From contig NC_015275.1 of NCBI RefSeq assembly GCF_000178835.2, positions 2,997,001 to 3,061,000 on the forward strand: 64,000 bases of DNA, written 5' to 3'. Both the position numbers and the translations under genes were made by a program. This document shows positions 9,555 through 18,220 of the stretch, piece after piece; position 1 is the stretch's first letter, and every line of letters begins with the position of its first letter. Source of the stretch: Cellulosilyticum lentocellum DSM 5427 (GTDB taxonomy: Bacteria; Bacillota; Clostridia; Lachnospirales; Cellulosilyticaceae). The notes under the pieces were generated by a model. The model was given only the letters and a program-made list of their open reading frames with translations, ran no database searches and was not told the origin of the DNA.

Positions 9555-9979
9555 TTTTTTGCTTCTTCAACCATATCTTCCATACTTTCATCAAACCCAT
9601 TGATTTCTTGGATTTTCTTTAATAGGTCCTGATACTCCCCTGGCTTCAACATTGTTTTTAGAAGCTTATCGGCTCCCATAACACCATAGCTATTTTGAAG
9701 CTCTGCATCATTAAGGTTAGGATAGGTAATACATCTAACTGCTAACTTACCTAAATAACTTTCAAAATCTGTTTCAGGCATATAAGCATTCTTTTTCCCT
9801 GGAATAGGTACTTTTCTAGTACAACTCTTTCTAATAGCCTCATCCTCATCAGATGTAACACATCCAATCTGCCATTCAACTGGATTATCCTTCTCATTTT
9901 TAAATCGTTTAGAGGCAACATATTTAACTACCTCATTCTTTTCTACATTCTCTGCAAAAAATACGCTTAATCCACTCAT
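9551..9979 (-). CDS. Tail assembly chaperone, XkdN-like
   Basis: 142 residues, similar to XkdN: it opens MSGLSVFFAENVEKNE, has a central RKVPIPGKKN segment and ends with the helical EAKN tail. It lies between the tube and tape measure genes. It acts in the cytoplasm, coating the tape measure protein before tube polymerization. The last sense codons carry the slippery heptamer that produces a longer second form. Confidence 0.88.
   Translation of the reverse strand: MSGLSVFFAENVEKNEVVKYVASKRFKNEKDNPVEWQIGCVTSDEDEAIRKSCTRKVPIPGKKNAYMPETDFESYLGKLAVRCITYPNLNDAELQNSYGVMGADKLLKTMLKPGEYQDLLKKIQEINGFDESMEDMVEEAKN
9554..9560 (-). promoter_or_regulatory. Programmed -1 frameshift site A AAA AAC
   Basis: On the minus strand the heptamer A AAA AAC is in exact zero-frame register (GCA AAA AAC TAA), and the zero-frame stop follows at once. 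This is a canonical X XXY YYZ slippery site. It joins the tail chaperone (9551-9979) to the overlapping -1 frame at 9366-9554. Confidence 0.85.
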
Positions 9980-10025
9980 TTCTAATTCTCCCTTCTAAAA
10001 TAAAAAGGTACTCATATAGAGCACC

Positions 10026-10517
10026 TTATTGCATACCTGCTAAGATATTAAATTTCTCTGGCATTTCAAAGTCCTCAAAGGTAAAGTCAATATCCTCATC
10101 TAAGTACTCAGCATCAGCATCAAACTTAGTTAGAATACCGCCATCTAAGTTACAATCTTTTAAGATGATAGTTTGACGACCTACACTAGAAGTAGGATCT
10201 TCATTAGTTACCTGAATATCAAAATAAACGTCTTCTCCATTCTCTTTAAAACGAACTAGCAACTCTCTAAAAATAGAGGTATTATAATGGAATGTTGCTG
10301 AACCAGAACCTTTCCAGCCAGTTGCCTTATTACCTTTTCCTGTCTTTCCAAGAATAGGAACCTCAGTTTTATTCTTTTCAAACTTAGCTTCTAAATTAAT
10401 TGCTTGCATGAAATTATAACGATTACCTTCTATAGTTACGAAACATTCCGCAAGAGAAGCTGATACCGTATCTTTTGCATGCATTTGCTGAGCAAAGAAT
10501 TGCAAATCTAATTTCAT
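10026..10517 (-). CDS. Tail tube protein, XkdM-like
   Basis: 163 residues. It begins with the MKLDLQFFA sequence common at the start of virion proteins of Gram-positive phages, then continues as a beta-rich tube protein (TFHYNTSIFRELLVRFKE region). It forms the inner tube that the sheath contracts around. It follows the sheath gene by 16 bases. Confidence 0.9.
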   Translation of the reverse strand: MKLDLQFFAQQMHAKDTVSASLAECFVTIEGNRYNFMQAINLEAKFEKNKTEVPILGKTGKGNKATGWKGSGSATFHYNTSIFRELLVRFKENGEDVYFDIQVTNEDPTSSVGRQTIILKDCNLDGGILTKFDADAEYLDEDIDFTFEDFEMPEKFNILAGMQ

Positions 10518-10533
10518 CTGTTATTCCTCCCTT

Positions 10534-11844
10534 CTAAGATACAACTACCGTCATATAAAGCTTGGCCATAGCACATACTGGCGTTACTGGATTAGTTACC
10601 ACCACCGAGTCTTTGCTATTGCCTTTTTCTACAATGATTTCATCACTCTTAACGTTTTCTAAAGCTTGAATACGTTCAAGCTCTTTATTATAGCTTACTA
10701 AGTCATTCCAAAAAGCAATACGACCTGCAGCATTGTTTTGAACCTTGCCAATGTACTGCTTATTGAACAACACTGCTATATCATTAGCTATTTGATCTAG
10801 AACACGGATAACTTGATTCATAGAGAAGTCTTCATTCTTATCCTTTGTAAAGCTTGTGAATGAATTGATATCATTTAAAACATGTACCTCATCACCTACT
10901 TTATGGAATACAAACTCACCATCTTCAATTGCTTTTTCAAGTTGGCTCTGCTTGTAATCTACATTAATAGTAAAGTCACCATCATATTTCTTATTGGTAT
11001 TTGACTTATTAACTGCACATCCTGCACTTGCGCCAGTTACCCAGTAAACTGCACTTGATTCAAGTTCTCCTGTATCGGTTACAGCATTTTTGACATTGAT
11101 AACACCTTCATAATCAGCTTCTTGATTATATAGCACTGTTTGGAACTTAATTCCCATGTCATCACGTAATCTCTTTGTGAACTGAGCAAATAAATCCTTA
11201 ATTGAACTTTCTGTAGATAAACAACCTAGTGTATTGAAGCTATAACTTTCAATCTTATCTAGGAAGGTTTGATAATCAGTTCCTGTTACCTCTCCATTTG
11301 TACCACCTGTCATTGGTATGCCTGCGGATGCTTCTAAAGTAGCTGATGTTTTCCATTCACCTACATAGTCATTTACTACTAGATCAGTTATAACACTAAC
11401 AACTTGTACATCAACCTCAATGCCATCAAATAATGTTGTGACGTTAAATTTAGATTCATCATCCACGTTTGCTTCAACCTTGACTGTAATAGCATTTCCT
11501 CTAATTCCTTTATACTTAGCAGTACCTAATGTGTTTGAAGCCTTAACACCATTGTTGTTAAGTTTGTAGGCATATAATGTTTTGATATTCTTAAATAAAT
11601 CTCTAAGCCCTTTTAACTGTTCTGCTGTATAGTCATAACCAAAGATTTTAAGAGACTCTTTCTGAAAGTCTGCAACCTCTACAGTGAATACTTCACCATC
11701 TGGTCCCCAATCTAATGTTAGGGGCATAGCTGCATAACCACGATCACTAATGTTAGTACTTGCTCTAGCAGCACTAATAAAGTTAATATATGTACCAGGT
11801 ATCTTTTTATTTTGTGTTAAAAACACACCACCACCTAAAGCCAT
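10534..11844 (-). CDS. Contractile tail sheath protein, XkdK-like
   Basis: 436 residues. The start, with PGTYINFISAARAS and RGYAAMPLTLDWGP, is the typical sheath N-terminus; FTSFTKDKNEDFSMNQVIRV in the last quarter is also typical. This is the main evidence that the phage is a myovirus. It lies in the xkdK position, with the tube gene downstream. Confidence 0.95.
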   Translation of the reverse strand: MALGGGVFLTQNKKIPGTYINFISAARASTNISDRGYAAMPLTLDWGPDGEVFTVEVADFQKESLKIFGYDYTAEQLKGLRDLFKNIKTLYAYKLNNNGVKASNTLGTAKYKGIRGNAITVKVEANVDDESKFNVTTLFDGIEVDVQVVSVITDLVVNDYVGEWKTSATLEASAGIPMTGGTNGEVTGTDYQTFLDKIESYSFNTLGCLSTESSIKDLFAQFTKRLRDDMGIKFQTVLYNQEADYEGVINVKNAVTDTGELESSAVYWVTGASAGCAVNKSNTNKKYDGDFTINVDYKQSQLEKAIEDGEFVFHKVGDEVHVLNDINSFTSFTKDKNEDFSMNQVIRVLDQIANDIAVLFNKQYIGKVQNNAAGRIAFWNDLVSYNKELERIQALENVKSDEIIVEKGNSKDSVVVTNPVTPVCAMAKLYMTVVVS

Positions 11845-11845
11845 A

Positions 11846-12040
11846 CTATTTCACCTCTTTCTTCATAAAACTATCAATAAGTTTTTCAACTTCTTTGATA
11901 GTGTAGTTTTTACCATCTTCTAAAATTACACTAAGCACATCTGTTTGATGAACATATTTCTTTGATTTTAAAAGCTGGGCCTTTGTAAATGCTACTTCAT
12001 TAGTTGATTCTTTGGGTTTAGTCAACTTAGATTCACTCAC
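11846..12040 (-). CDS. Small tail-region protein
   Basis: 64 residues, GTG start with AAAGGTGAG upstream. Charged and mostly helical, with no recognisable motif; roughly the place of XkdJ in PBSX. It ends one base before the sheath gene begins, so it is translated in the same operon. Confidence 0.6.
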   Translation of the reverse strand: MSESKLTKPKESTNEVAFTKAQLLKSKKYVHQTDVLSVILEDGKNYTIKEVEKLIDSFMKKEVK

Positions 12041-12458
12041 TATTTCTCACCTTTCCTTTCAACTTTAGCTGTTCCATATAAGGATCAGTAATTGTATCTT
12101 TAATTGTGTGGAAATTATAATCCACAAAGAAATGTAAAACGCCTGCCACTGTTTCACTATACATCTTAGTTCCTCTAAGCAATCCACCATCAAACTTAAT
12201 ATACTCTAAAGTATCCATTAGCTTGTCAGCTACGTCATTAATTTCGGATGTGTTATCTTTCCTAGGGAAATAATGAATGTCAAATGAATTCTCTCTGTAG
12301 TACCTTTGCCCAAGTACCTGCTCTTGGCTAGGTTCTAACAGCATAATAAAAAAGCAAGGCTCAACAAGTCCTTGCTTAATCTGGTCTGTATGTATTTCAA
12401 CATCACTAAATGCAGCATCTAGTGCTTGTGAAATACCTATAATTAGTTCATTAAGCAT
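12033..12458 (-). CDS. Tail terminator / XkdJ-like protein (DUF6838-like)
   Basis: 141 residues, including the CFFIMLLEPSQEQVLGQRYY and FDIHYFP patterns seen in the small protein upstream of the sheath gene in PBSX-like phages. This place normally holds the tail terminator that joins tail to head. Overlaps both neighbours. Confidence 0.7.
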   Translation of the reverse strand: MLNELIIGISQALDAAFSDVEIHTDQIKQGLVEPCFFIMLLEPSQEQVLGQRYYRENSFDIHYFPRKDNTSEINDVADKLMDTLEYIKFDGGLLRGTKMYSETVAGVLHFFVDYNFHTIKDTITDPYMEQLKLKGKVRNSE

Positions 12459-12954
12459 TGAATATCTCCCCTAAATACTGCATTAATTTTCTTTCAAGAA
12501 TCTTAGGAGCCTGTGACTCTAATTCCTTTTCCGAAATAGTAAGCATAAATCGTCCTGGTACCCATCCTTGATGATTTCTAGTTCTATGCCCAAACTCTAC
12601 ATATGGTGCATACTCAACAGGATTAATTACATCAATCTGATAAGTATCTCCTGATTTTGTAATTTGTAAAGCATTAACATATCCACTAGCTCCTCTTACA
12701 CCAATTACATTTCCTTTTTCACTTACGTTTTCTTTACCAGCAGTCCAGCCTCTTCTAAGAGTACCACCTGTTTTACCACTACCCTCTTCATATTGGCCTA
12801 CTGGTGTACGTCTAATTACCTTAGCTAATAATCTAGCTGCTAACTCTTTTGCACAAGCTTCACAAAAAGCCTCTACATCTCCACTTGCTAATCTATCAAG
12901 CTTCTCTTGTAGTCTTTGTAGTTGCCTAAAGTCACAGTTTCCCCATCTAGCCAT
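12451..12954 (-). CDS. HK97 gp10-like head-tail joining protein
   Basis: 167 residues from the ATG at 12952-12954, preceded by AAGGGGTGGT. The segments RRTPVGQ, KTGGTLRRGW, YAPYVEFGHRT and WVPGRFMLTISEKEL are characteristic of the gp10/XkdI family, which completes the head-tail interface. The start overlaps the stop codon of the upstream gene. Confidence 0.9.
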   Translation of the reverse strand: MARWGNCDFRQLQRLQEKLDRLASGDVEAFCEACAKELAARLLAKVIRRTPVGQYEEGSGKTGGTLRRGWTAGKENVSEKGNVIGVRGASGYVNALQITKSGDTYQIDVINPVEYAPYVEFGHRTRNHQGWVPGRFMLTISEKELESQAPKILERKLMQYLGEIFNA

Positions 12955-13337
12955 TAAGACCACCCCTTAAATAGTTCTAAAACTATTTCTTGATGTGTAG
13001 GAAATATCGAAGGAACACCACTATTTTTATACTCACTTACTTTACCATTATGATTTATAACAAGCTTAGATCCTTCCTTAATTTCAATTTCAGGGGCTAT
13101 AAATAACTTAATTACTTGAGTTATTTCATTAGCAGACTCTGTTTGCTGCGTTGATTTACTAGTGGAAAAGGATAACTTACAAGGTTGATTTTCTAAAACT
13201 GGTATTTCTTTAGGGCTTGTTATTTTAGATATAGGATCTTTTACTTTCACATACTCAATGACTGTACAGTTATGCTCATACAAGAGTTCCATGGCTTTTC
13301 TAGCTTGTAATCTAGCTTGATTAATTTCATCAATCAT
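12954..13337 (-). CDS. Head-closure protein, XkdH-like
   Basis: 127 residues with an N-terminal helix and a beta-rich remainder (LVINHNGKVSEYKNSG). Its position between connector and gp10-like protein, and its length, match head-closure proteins such as XkdH. Overlaps both neighbours by 1 to 4 bases. Confidence 0.7.
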   Translation of the reverse strand: MIDEINQARLQARKAMELLYEHNCTVIEYVKVKDPISKITSPKEIPVLENQPCKLSFSTSKSTQQTESANEITQVIKLFIAPEIEIKEGSKLVINHNGKVSEYKNSGVPSIFPTHQEIVLELFKGWS

Positions 13338-13669
13338 TTTCTCAACCTCCTATACCTATTAAGCTGAGCTATGTAGTTCTTAAGCAAACTCTCTTTAAAA
13401 TCACTATAATTGGTTTTAAAACCTACAGAAGAATCCCCTTCTGAGATACTAGAAACATACTTACCACTTTCTACACTTCCTAGGTTTTCATTTCTGTATA
13501 AATCTAGCGCCATCTTAAGCCACGTAGTTTTTAAACCATCTGGAACAGCGGATAGATTGCAGTAATTTAAGATAACATTCTCTGCATCATCAAGTGCAAA
13601 TTGTATAAGTATATCTTTAGCAGTATCTTCATCACTAATTCCTAATAATTGTTTTAATCTCTCTATCAA
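13334..13669 (-). CDS. Head-tail connector (gp6-like)
   Basis: 111 residues, mainly helical, opening MIERLKQLLGISDEDTAKD and containing ALDDAENVILNYCNLSAVPDGL. This is the pattern of the phage gp6-like connector family that sits below the portal. It lies directly after the major capsid gene. Confidence 0.85.
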   Translation of the reverse strand: MIERLKQLLGISDEDTAKDILIQFALDDAENVILNYCNLSAVPDGLKTTWLKMALDLYRNENLGSVESGKYVSSISEGDSSVGFKTNYSDFKESLLKNYIAQLNRYRRLRK

Positions 13670-13711
13670 GACTTATCACCCTTTCATATAAAAAGAGGGC
13701 TCTAAGTCCCT

Positions 13712-14731
13712 CTAACCTACTGTAATTACACCTACTTGATCCGCATATGGGAATGATGGCATAGCAGTTGCTACAGCCTTAATCCATTTAGCCACTGGAT
13801 CATTAGTTGCATATTGCTCTACTAAAATGTTGCCAATCATTTCAATGTCAACATCACCTTTTGTAGCTAATTCAATTTCTTCTGCTGTAGGACCATAGAA
13901 TGTGTCCCCCATCTTGCCATCTGGCATTAGTACTAAGGCATTTTCTGCTAGGTAACGTTTAGTTGTATATGTACCACCTTTTGCCTGTACACGATACATA
14001 GCATCATATACTGCAATCTGTGGAAGTGATTGAGCTACTAAAAACTGATTAAGCTGAGCAGGAGTAAGTAGCATTGCTGAATTAACACCAAATACTGCTG
14101 AACGAATAGATGCATCCTTTAGTAAGATGTTAAGATTCTTTGTACTTGTCAAGATACGAGAAGGTTTAAATCCTGTATTCGTATTAATAGTAGAGCATAA
14201 ATCAAAAATATCCTGAAGGATATCTGGTGTACCAGTAGCCCAAGTCTTGCTAGCCTTATGTGCTGCATTCATACCATAATCGATTGTAGCCTTTACACCA
14301 TTCTCATTTACTTGAAGCTTACCTGTTGAAAGTGCCTCAAGTCGCATAGCTTCTACACGAACAAGTACTGAACTAACAAGGCGATCAACTGAGTTGAATA
14401 ATTCATTAATAATACGTTTTTCTTCTGCTGGTGTTCTTGGGTTGTTAAGTGCAATGAGTGTTTTTTCATCCACTCTTTCTTTCCTTTTGATTAATGCAAG
14501 GTCTTGAAAACTCTTGCTAGCTCCTTCTCTACTTCCTATTTCTGCCTCAGTATCAAATGCATGAATACTTGCTGAAACTGGTAAGTTGCTAGCACCTTTA
14601 ATCATTTCAATTTCTAATGAATCCGTTTTTTGACTTGGAAAAAGTGTTTCACCTACCATTGCAGGCAATATTCTAGTTTTTGTATAGTCAACTAATTCTT
14701 TAGTAGTTAAGATTTCTTCAATTCTTGGCAT
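13712..14731 (-). CDS. Major capsid protein (gpE/XkdG-like)
   Basis: 339 residues. The opening of a short helix followed by PAMVGETLFPSQKTDSLEIE, the KGASNLPVSASIHAFDTEAE stretch, and GDTFYGPTAEEIEL near the C-terminus are typical of lambda gpE-type capsid proteins. It forms the icosahedral shell. It is preceded by scaffold and decoration genes, as expected. Confidence 0.92.
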   Translation of the reverse strand: MPRIEEILTTKELVDYTKTRILPAMVGETLFPSQKTDSLEIEMIKGASNLPVSASIHAFDTEAEIGSREGASKSFQDLALIKRKERVDEKTLIALNNPRTPAEEKRIINELFNSVDRLVSSVLVRVEAMRLEALSTGKLQVNENGVKATIDYGMNAAHKASKTWATGTPDILQDIFDLCSTINTNTGFKPSRILTSTKNLNILLKDASIRSAVFGVNSAMLLTPAQLNQFLVAQSLPQIAVYDAMYRVQAKGGTYTTKRYLAENALVLMPDGKMGDTFYGPTAEEIELATKGDVDIEMIGNILVEQYATNDPVAKWIKAVATAMPSFPYADQVGVITVG

Positions 14732-14744
14732 TGTATAGCCCTCC

Positions 14745-15119
14745 TTATCTTAATTTAATTTCTGGTAAAGCTGTTTTAAATGCTGCTGATGCTGCATATC
14801 CTGCTACATTTGCTCCCTGTAAACGCTCTGCTATTACATAACCTTCTACCATTAAGGAAATAGGTTGTGCCCCTTCTGTGACGTCTACTGTGTGGAAAGC
14901 AATCCCTACTGGTGCTGCTGAAGGTGTATAATTTCCAGATGATTCTGTTACTGTAACTACCTTTCCGTTTGCATCAATTAAACTTCCTGCAATAATCCAT
15001 TTCTTACCGTTACTATCTGCTGTAATACCTGTATTTACTGCTGTAGCTGAAAAACATACATGATGCTCTGCTGCTAAAAATTCTGGTGTATTATCATAAT
15101 TCACTGTTTTTGCGTACAT
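14745..15119 (-). CDS. Head decoration protein
   Basis: 124 residues, Ala/Thr/Gly-rich and beta-predicted, with the AAPVGIAFHTVDVTEGAQP segment found in small head fibre or decoration proteins. It sits between scaffold and capsid, where PBSX-like phages place this function. It would stabilise the capsid from outside. Confidence 0.75.
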   Translation of the reverse strand: MYAKTVNYDNTPEFLAAEHHVCFSATAVNTGITADSNGKKWIIAGSLIDANGKVVTVTESSGNYTPSAAPVGIAFHTVDVTEGAQPISLMVEGYVIAERLQGANVAGYAASAAFKTALPEIKLR

Positions 15120-15137
15120 CTTCTAATCCTCCTTAAA

Positions 15138-15764
15138 TTATTTAGTTGCCCATGGGTCAAGTGCTGGTGCTTGAGTAGTATTTCTTTGAGCTGCCATACT
15201 AGCTCCTAAACCTTCTTTGGTAGGATCACCACCGCCACCTGGATTGTATGTTTGTTTGGTTTGAGCTTCACCAAACATAAACTTGGTATCATCTGCTTCA
15301 GATAATGCCTTTAATTTTGAATCAAGCAAAGTTTTATAATCAGCATCATCCTTAGCTTCAAACTCATCAATAAGCGCCATTACTGCCTTAGCATTCTTAG
15401 CTTTGTATTTACCAATGAGTTCTGTGTTAATAGCTTCTCGTGCTAACTTGGTTACCTCTGCCTTATACTCTTTCTCTTTTTGTGCAATTGTAGCCTCGTG
15501 CTCTTTAATTTTAGTCTGTAATGCTTCTACATCAGGATTAGCTTTTTTTAAATCCTCAATTGTGCCATTAGCTGCTTCTAACTGCCCCTCAAGATTTTTC
15601 TTCTCGCCTTTAAGTGTTTTTAAATCTTCCTCTAACTTCTTTGTGTCACCTTTAGCAGTATTAATATCTGTTCCATTTTCAGCCATAATCTTATCGATTG
15701 CTTCTTTACGTTTTGTCTCATCTGTAATGTCTTTTAGTAATACTTCTAAAAAATCTCTTTTCAT
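15138..15764 (-). CDS. Phage scaffolding protein (GP20-like)
   Basis: 208 residues. Residues 45-120 form a long coiled coil rich in Glu and Lys; the C-terminus is a disordered, Gly/Pro-rich tail ending in DPWATK. This is the standard architecture of minor structural GP20 scaffolds, which template capsid assembly and are then released. Confidence 0.9.
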   Translation of the reverse strand: MKRDFLEVLLKDITDETKRKEAIDKIMAENGTDINTAKGDTKKLEEDLKTLKGEKKNLEGQLEAANGTIEDLKKANPDVEALQTKIKEHEATIAQKEKEYKAEVTKLAREAINTELIGKYKAKNAKAVMALIDEFEAKDDADYKTLLDSKLKALSEADDTKFMFGEAQTKQTYNPGGGGDPTKEGLGASMAAQRNTTQAPALDPWATK

Positions 15765-15856
15765 TACTATATCCTCCTACGCTTTTATACGTGGTTGCAT
15801 CACATAGATTATTTAGGGCGTTCTTTTACGTCTGCTCCCATAAAAAGACAATATAA

Positions 15857-15927
15857 AAGCACTAGTAGAAGTTACTCACCGCCCTCCTTTCTAAGAGACG
15901 CTTTTCACTTAAGATTTACTAGTGCTT
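15857..15927. repeat. 11-bp inverted repeat pair, leader of scaffold gene
   Basis: AAGCACTAGTA at 15857-15867 is matched by its exact complement at 15917-15927, with 49 bases between. On the minus strand this gives a long stem-loop in the gap between the 63-residue gene and the scaffold gene, followed by a T-rich stretch. It could be a partial terminator separating packaging and assembly genes, or mRNA-processing structure. The loop holds a good ribosome site (AAAGGAGGG) but only a very short reading frame. Confidence 0.5.
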
Positions 15928-16117
15928 AATTTCTATAAGTAATTGATATAATTACATCTTTTGGTATGATGATACTTTTACCGTCAATCAACTGTAGCTT
16001 GATAAATCTACTTAAATCATCTTCTAATTCATTAAGTAATTCTATGTCATCATTACTTACTAATCCCACTTCTTTAACCTGTTTACCACATTGGTATGTT
16101 AAGACTGCTTCGCTCAT
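15926..16117 (-). CDS. Small phage protein of unknown function
   Basis: 63 residues with a clear ribosome site (AAGGAG) before the ATG. Acidic centre and a hydrophobic C-terminal beta stretch (IIIPKDVIISITYR). I do not recognise it. It lies between the MuF-region genes and the scaffold gene. Confidence 0.55.
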   Translation of the reverse strand: MSEAVLTYQCGKQVKEVGLVSNDDIELLNELEDDLSRFIKLQLIDGKSIIIPKDVIISITYRN

Positions 16118-16170
16118 GTTTCTCCTTGCGTAATTTCGACATATTAATCAACTTTTTTGTACTATAATCT

Positions 16171-16196
16171 ATTTACTAGCTTGACAAAGCTGAAAT
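16171..16196 (+). promoter_or_regulatory. Hairpin leader before plus-strand micro-gene
   Basis: AGCTT at 16178-16182 pairs with AAGCT at 16187-16191, extended by ATTT/AAAT outside. It is followed by GAAATA and the ribosome site AAAGGTGGTG. A TATAAT at 16163-16168 lies just upstream. The same order (TATAAT-like box, hairpin with AGCT arms, GAAATA, AAAGGTGGT) precedes the plus-strand gene at 35240. Confidence 0.5.
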
Positions 16197-16219
16197 ATAT
16201 AATGAAAGGTGGTGTTTAC

Positions 16220-16396
16220 ATGTCGGAACTTGCTGAACAAATTTATGAGGCTCTAAAAATTAGAGGTCAATATAATTATTCAACTGATTCTATTATCAAA
16301 GACTTAGAAACAAAAGCTTTAAAAGAATTAGAAAACGCAAATTATATTACCATCAAAGCTAGAACTATCGGTTATGTAATAGCTGACGTTTTATAA
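16220..16396 (+). CDS. Plus-strand 58-residue moron-like protein
   Basis: Runs against all surrounding genes. The start is the ATG at 16220-16222, with AAAGGTGGTG upstream. The 58-residue product (MSELAEQIYEALKIRG...) is helical and soluble, with no known motif. It has its own promoter-like region and hairpin leader. Its last 32 bases overlap the 3' end of the minus-strand gene 16365-16619. Such isolated, oppositely oriented genes in prophages are often lysogen-expressed morons; that reading is inference. Confidence 0.6.
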   Translation: MSELAEQIYEALKIRGQYNYSTDSIIKDLETKALKELENANYITIKARTIGYVIADVL

Positions 16397-16619
16397 TCTC
16401 CTCTAATTCAATACGTGCTATAAGTGCCATATCCAGAATTCTTTTACCTAAATGTGGATAGGCACTTATAATTCTTGCATTTGTTTTTCCTTTTTCACCC
16501 CATACACTTATATCATGAGTCCCTTTAATAAAGGTATCCCTAAAATGTATGTCATATTCTTTTCCATCCAATTCAAATCTAATGTACTTTGCTGAATAAT
16601 CCGTACCCAAAAACTTCAT
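16365..16619 (-). CDS. Phage protein of unknown function
   Basis: 84 residues from the ATG at 16617-16619 with GAGGTGAAAGT upstream; a longer frame exists, but this site decides the start. Begins MKFLGTDYSAKYIRFELDG, with mixed alpha and beta structure. It is the second gene downstream of the MuF protein whose C-terminus looks toxin-like, so an immunity role is possible but unproven. Confidence 0.6.
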   Translation of the reverse strand: MKFLGTDYSAKYIRFELDGKEYDIHFRDTFIKGTHDISVWGEKGKTNARIISAYPHLGKRILDMALIARIELEEIIKRQLLHNR

Positions 16620-16680
16620 ACTTTCACCTCGATTTCGTGCATAAAAATAGCACCTACTCATTAATCTAAGTAAGTGCCGT

Positions 16681-16863
16681 TTATTCAACTGCTTTCCCAT
16701 TCTTATAAATTTCTTTTGCCTCATTTAAACTCTTTTTATTGGCTCCACCTTTATAATCTGGATTATCATTTTGTAATCCATCATCCTGCCAACCACAAGC
16801 CTCACAAATATCAAACTTATCAACTTCTTCCCCGCAACATGCGCATTTAGTTTTTAGGCTCAT
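16681..16863 (-). CDS. CPCC-family cysteine-rich protein
   Basis: 60 residues matching the Cys_rich_CPCC pattern: CACCG at the start, DICEACGWQDDG in the middle and NPDYKGGANKKSL after it. The cysteine pairs should bind one zinc. It overlaps the 3' end of the MuF gene by 17 bases and is therefore co-translated with it. The tight link to a MuF protein with a nuclease-like tail makes it a candidate immunity or regulatory partner, by inference. Confidence 0.8.
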   Translation of the reverse strand: MSLKTKCACCGEEVDKFDICEACGWQDDGLQNDNPDYKGGANKKSLNEAKEIYKNGKAVE

Positions 16864-18220
16864 ATTTTACACGCTCTCCTTTCCAATATTCATTTCCATC
16901 TTCTGGCTTAAATAGAGTGGATATTTTCCCATCTGGCCTGCCTATAGCAAAATCATTATTTATTTTATCATATTTAAATAAAAATCCATCTTTATCTATG
17001 AATCCTTCAATATTATCAGATAGCTCTGCTGACAATAGTTCTTGTGCTCGTTGTAAATACTGTTCCGGTGTAAGTCCTGGATAATTATCAAGATGCTTTT
17101 CAAGATGCTTTTCAAACTTTTTAGTTGTAGGAAATTCGGATCTCAACCAATTTATATTATTCATTATACCACTATTTCGAGAATTTAAAACATTGTTTTT
17201 TACATATTCTTTCTTCCAGTCACTATAGGTCATATCATCAAAAACATAGTATTGTCTTCCTGACTCGCCTCTAGCAATACGTTCTCCAAAGTTATCATCA
17301 AAGTGTGGAATGGTAGTTGTTCTACACCAACAATGAAACGGTGGTGCTGTTAATCCTGGCTCATACTCGCTCATCTTAAATACTTTACCATCTAACTCTT
17401 GGCATATTTCAGATGTCTTATTATCTAATGTTGCTAGTATTTCATATTTTTCTACATCAAGATCATTAAAGCAGTCTCGCTGACTAGCTGATGCAAAAAA
17501 AGCTGATTCAGTCATTACTAACCTGCCAGCTCTTGTTCTGCTTGTATTAAACTTCTCTGCTATTCGCTTTATAGCTTTATCAGGTGCTCTACCCATGATA
17601 ATACTTTGAGTAAGCTCCGTATGAAGTGTATTAACTAAATCTCCTTTAGCTTTCCAAATTCTATCACTAAAGTTTGAACCATCAGCTGTCCAAGGTTTAG
17701 AAAGTATTTGGGTAACTCGGGCTGAGTCTAAAGCTGGGATAGCCCATCCGACATTTAAACCTCTTTGTATTTCAAAAGCTGAATGATAATACCCATCTTC
17801 ATATATGCTCCTTAATGCATCTGTCATGCCTATATTTTGACCCTGATATAAGGATTCTACTGTTTGTTGAAGTTGTATCTTTAATGCTTCTAATCTAGAT
17901 ATATGAGCTCTAGCAGAAGCATTCTCTAATTCTTTTAACCAAATTGGATTAATAGCATTCTGTTTACCGTGCTGCATGTATTCTTCAACGGTCCACTTAA
18001 ACTCTTCAAGTTCTTTACCCTTTAGCCATTTTCTAGCTTGAGACATATTGATTTCATTATTTTCAGCTATCCTACCATACCATCTGGCCATTTGTGACTC
18101 TATTTCATTCATGGCTTTTCGATATTGCTTATCTAGCTCTCTGTAATACTCTTCACCCTTGGCCATTTGAGATTCTTGTAGGATTTCAAAGCGTTCTTTC
18201 CAATATTGTCTATTCTTCAT
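16847..18220 (-). CDS. MuF minor head protein with toxin-like C-terminus
   Basis: 457 residues. Residues 1-200 are helical, as in SPP1 gp7-like proteins. Residues 205-310 hold the MuF core (FNTSRTRAGRLVMTESAFFA and PPFHCWCRTTTIP). A linker follows and the C-terminal 75 residues (IEGFIDKDGFLFKYDK, FAIGRPDGKISTLFKP) resemble the barnase/EndoU/colicin/RelE-like nuclease domains attached to MuF proteins. Such proteins are packed with the portal and may be delivered with the DNA. The head role is firm; the toxin reading is moderate. Confidence 0.85.
   Translation of the reverse strand: MKNRQYWKERFEILQESQMAKGEEYYRELDKQYRKAMNEIESQMARWYGRIAENNEINMSQARKWLKGKELEEFKWTVEEYMQHGKQNAINPIWLKELENASARAHISRLEALKIQLQQTVESLYQGQNIGMTDALRSIYEDGYYHSAFEIQRGLNVGWAIPALDSARVTQILSKPWTADGSNFSDRIWKAKGDLVNTLHTELTQSIIMGRAPDKAIKRIAEKFNTSRTRAGRLVMTESAFFASASQRDCFNDLDVEKYEILATLDNKTSEICQELDGKVFKMSEYEPGLTAPPFHCWCRTTTIPHFDDNFGERIARGESGRQYYVFDDMTYSDWKKEYVKNNVLNSRNSGIMNNINWLRSEFPTTKKFEKHLEKHLDNYPGLTPEQYLQRAQELLSAELSDNIEGFIDKDGFLFKYDKINNDFAIGRPDGKISTLFKPEDGNEYWKGERVKYEPKN

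Noticed and set aside
15403..15807. 134-codon plus-strand frame opposite the scaffold gene
   Set aside because: Shadow of the scaffold coding sequence; no ribosome site and unnatural composition.
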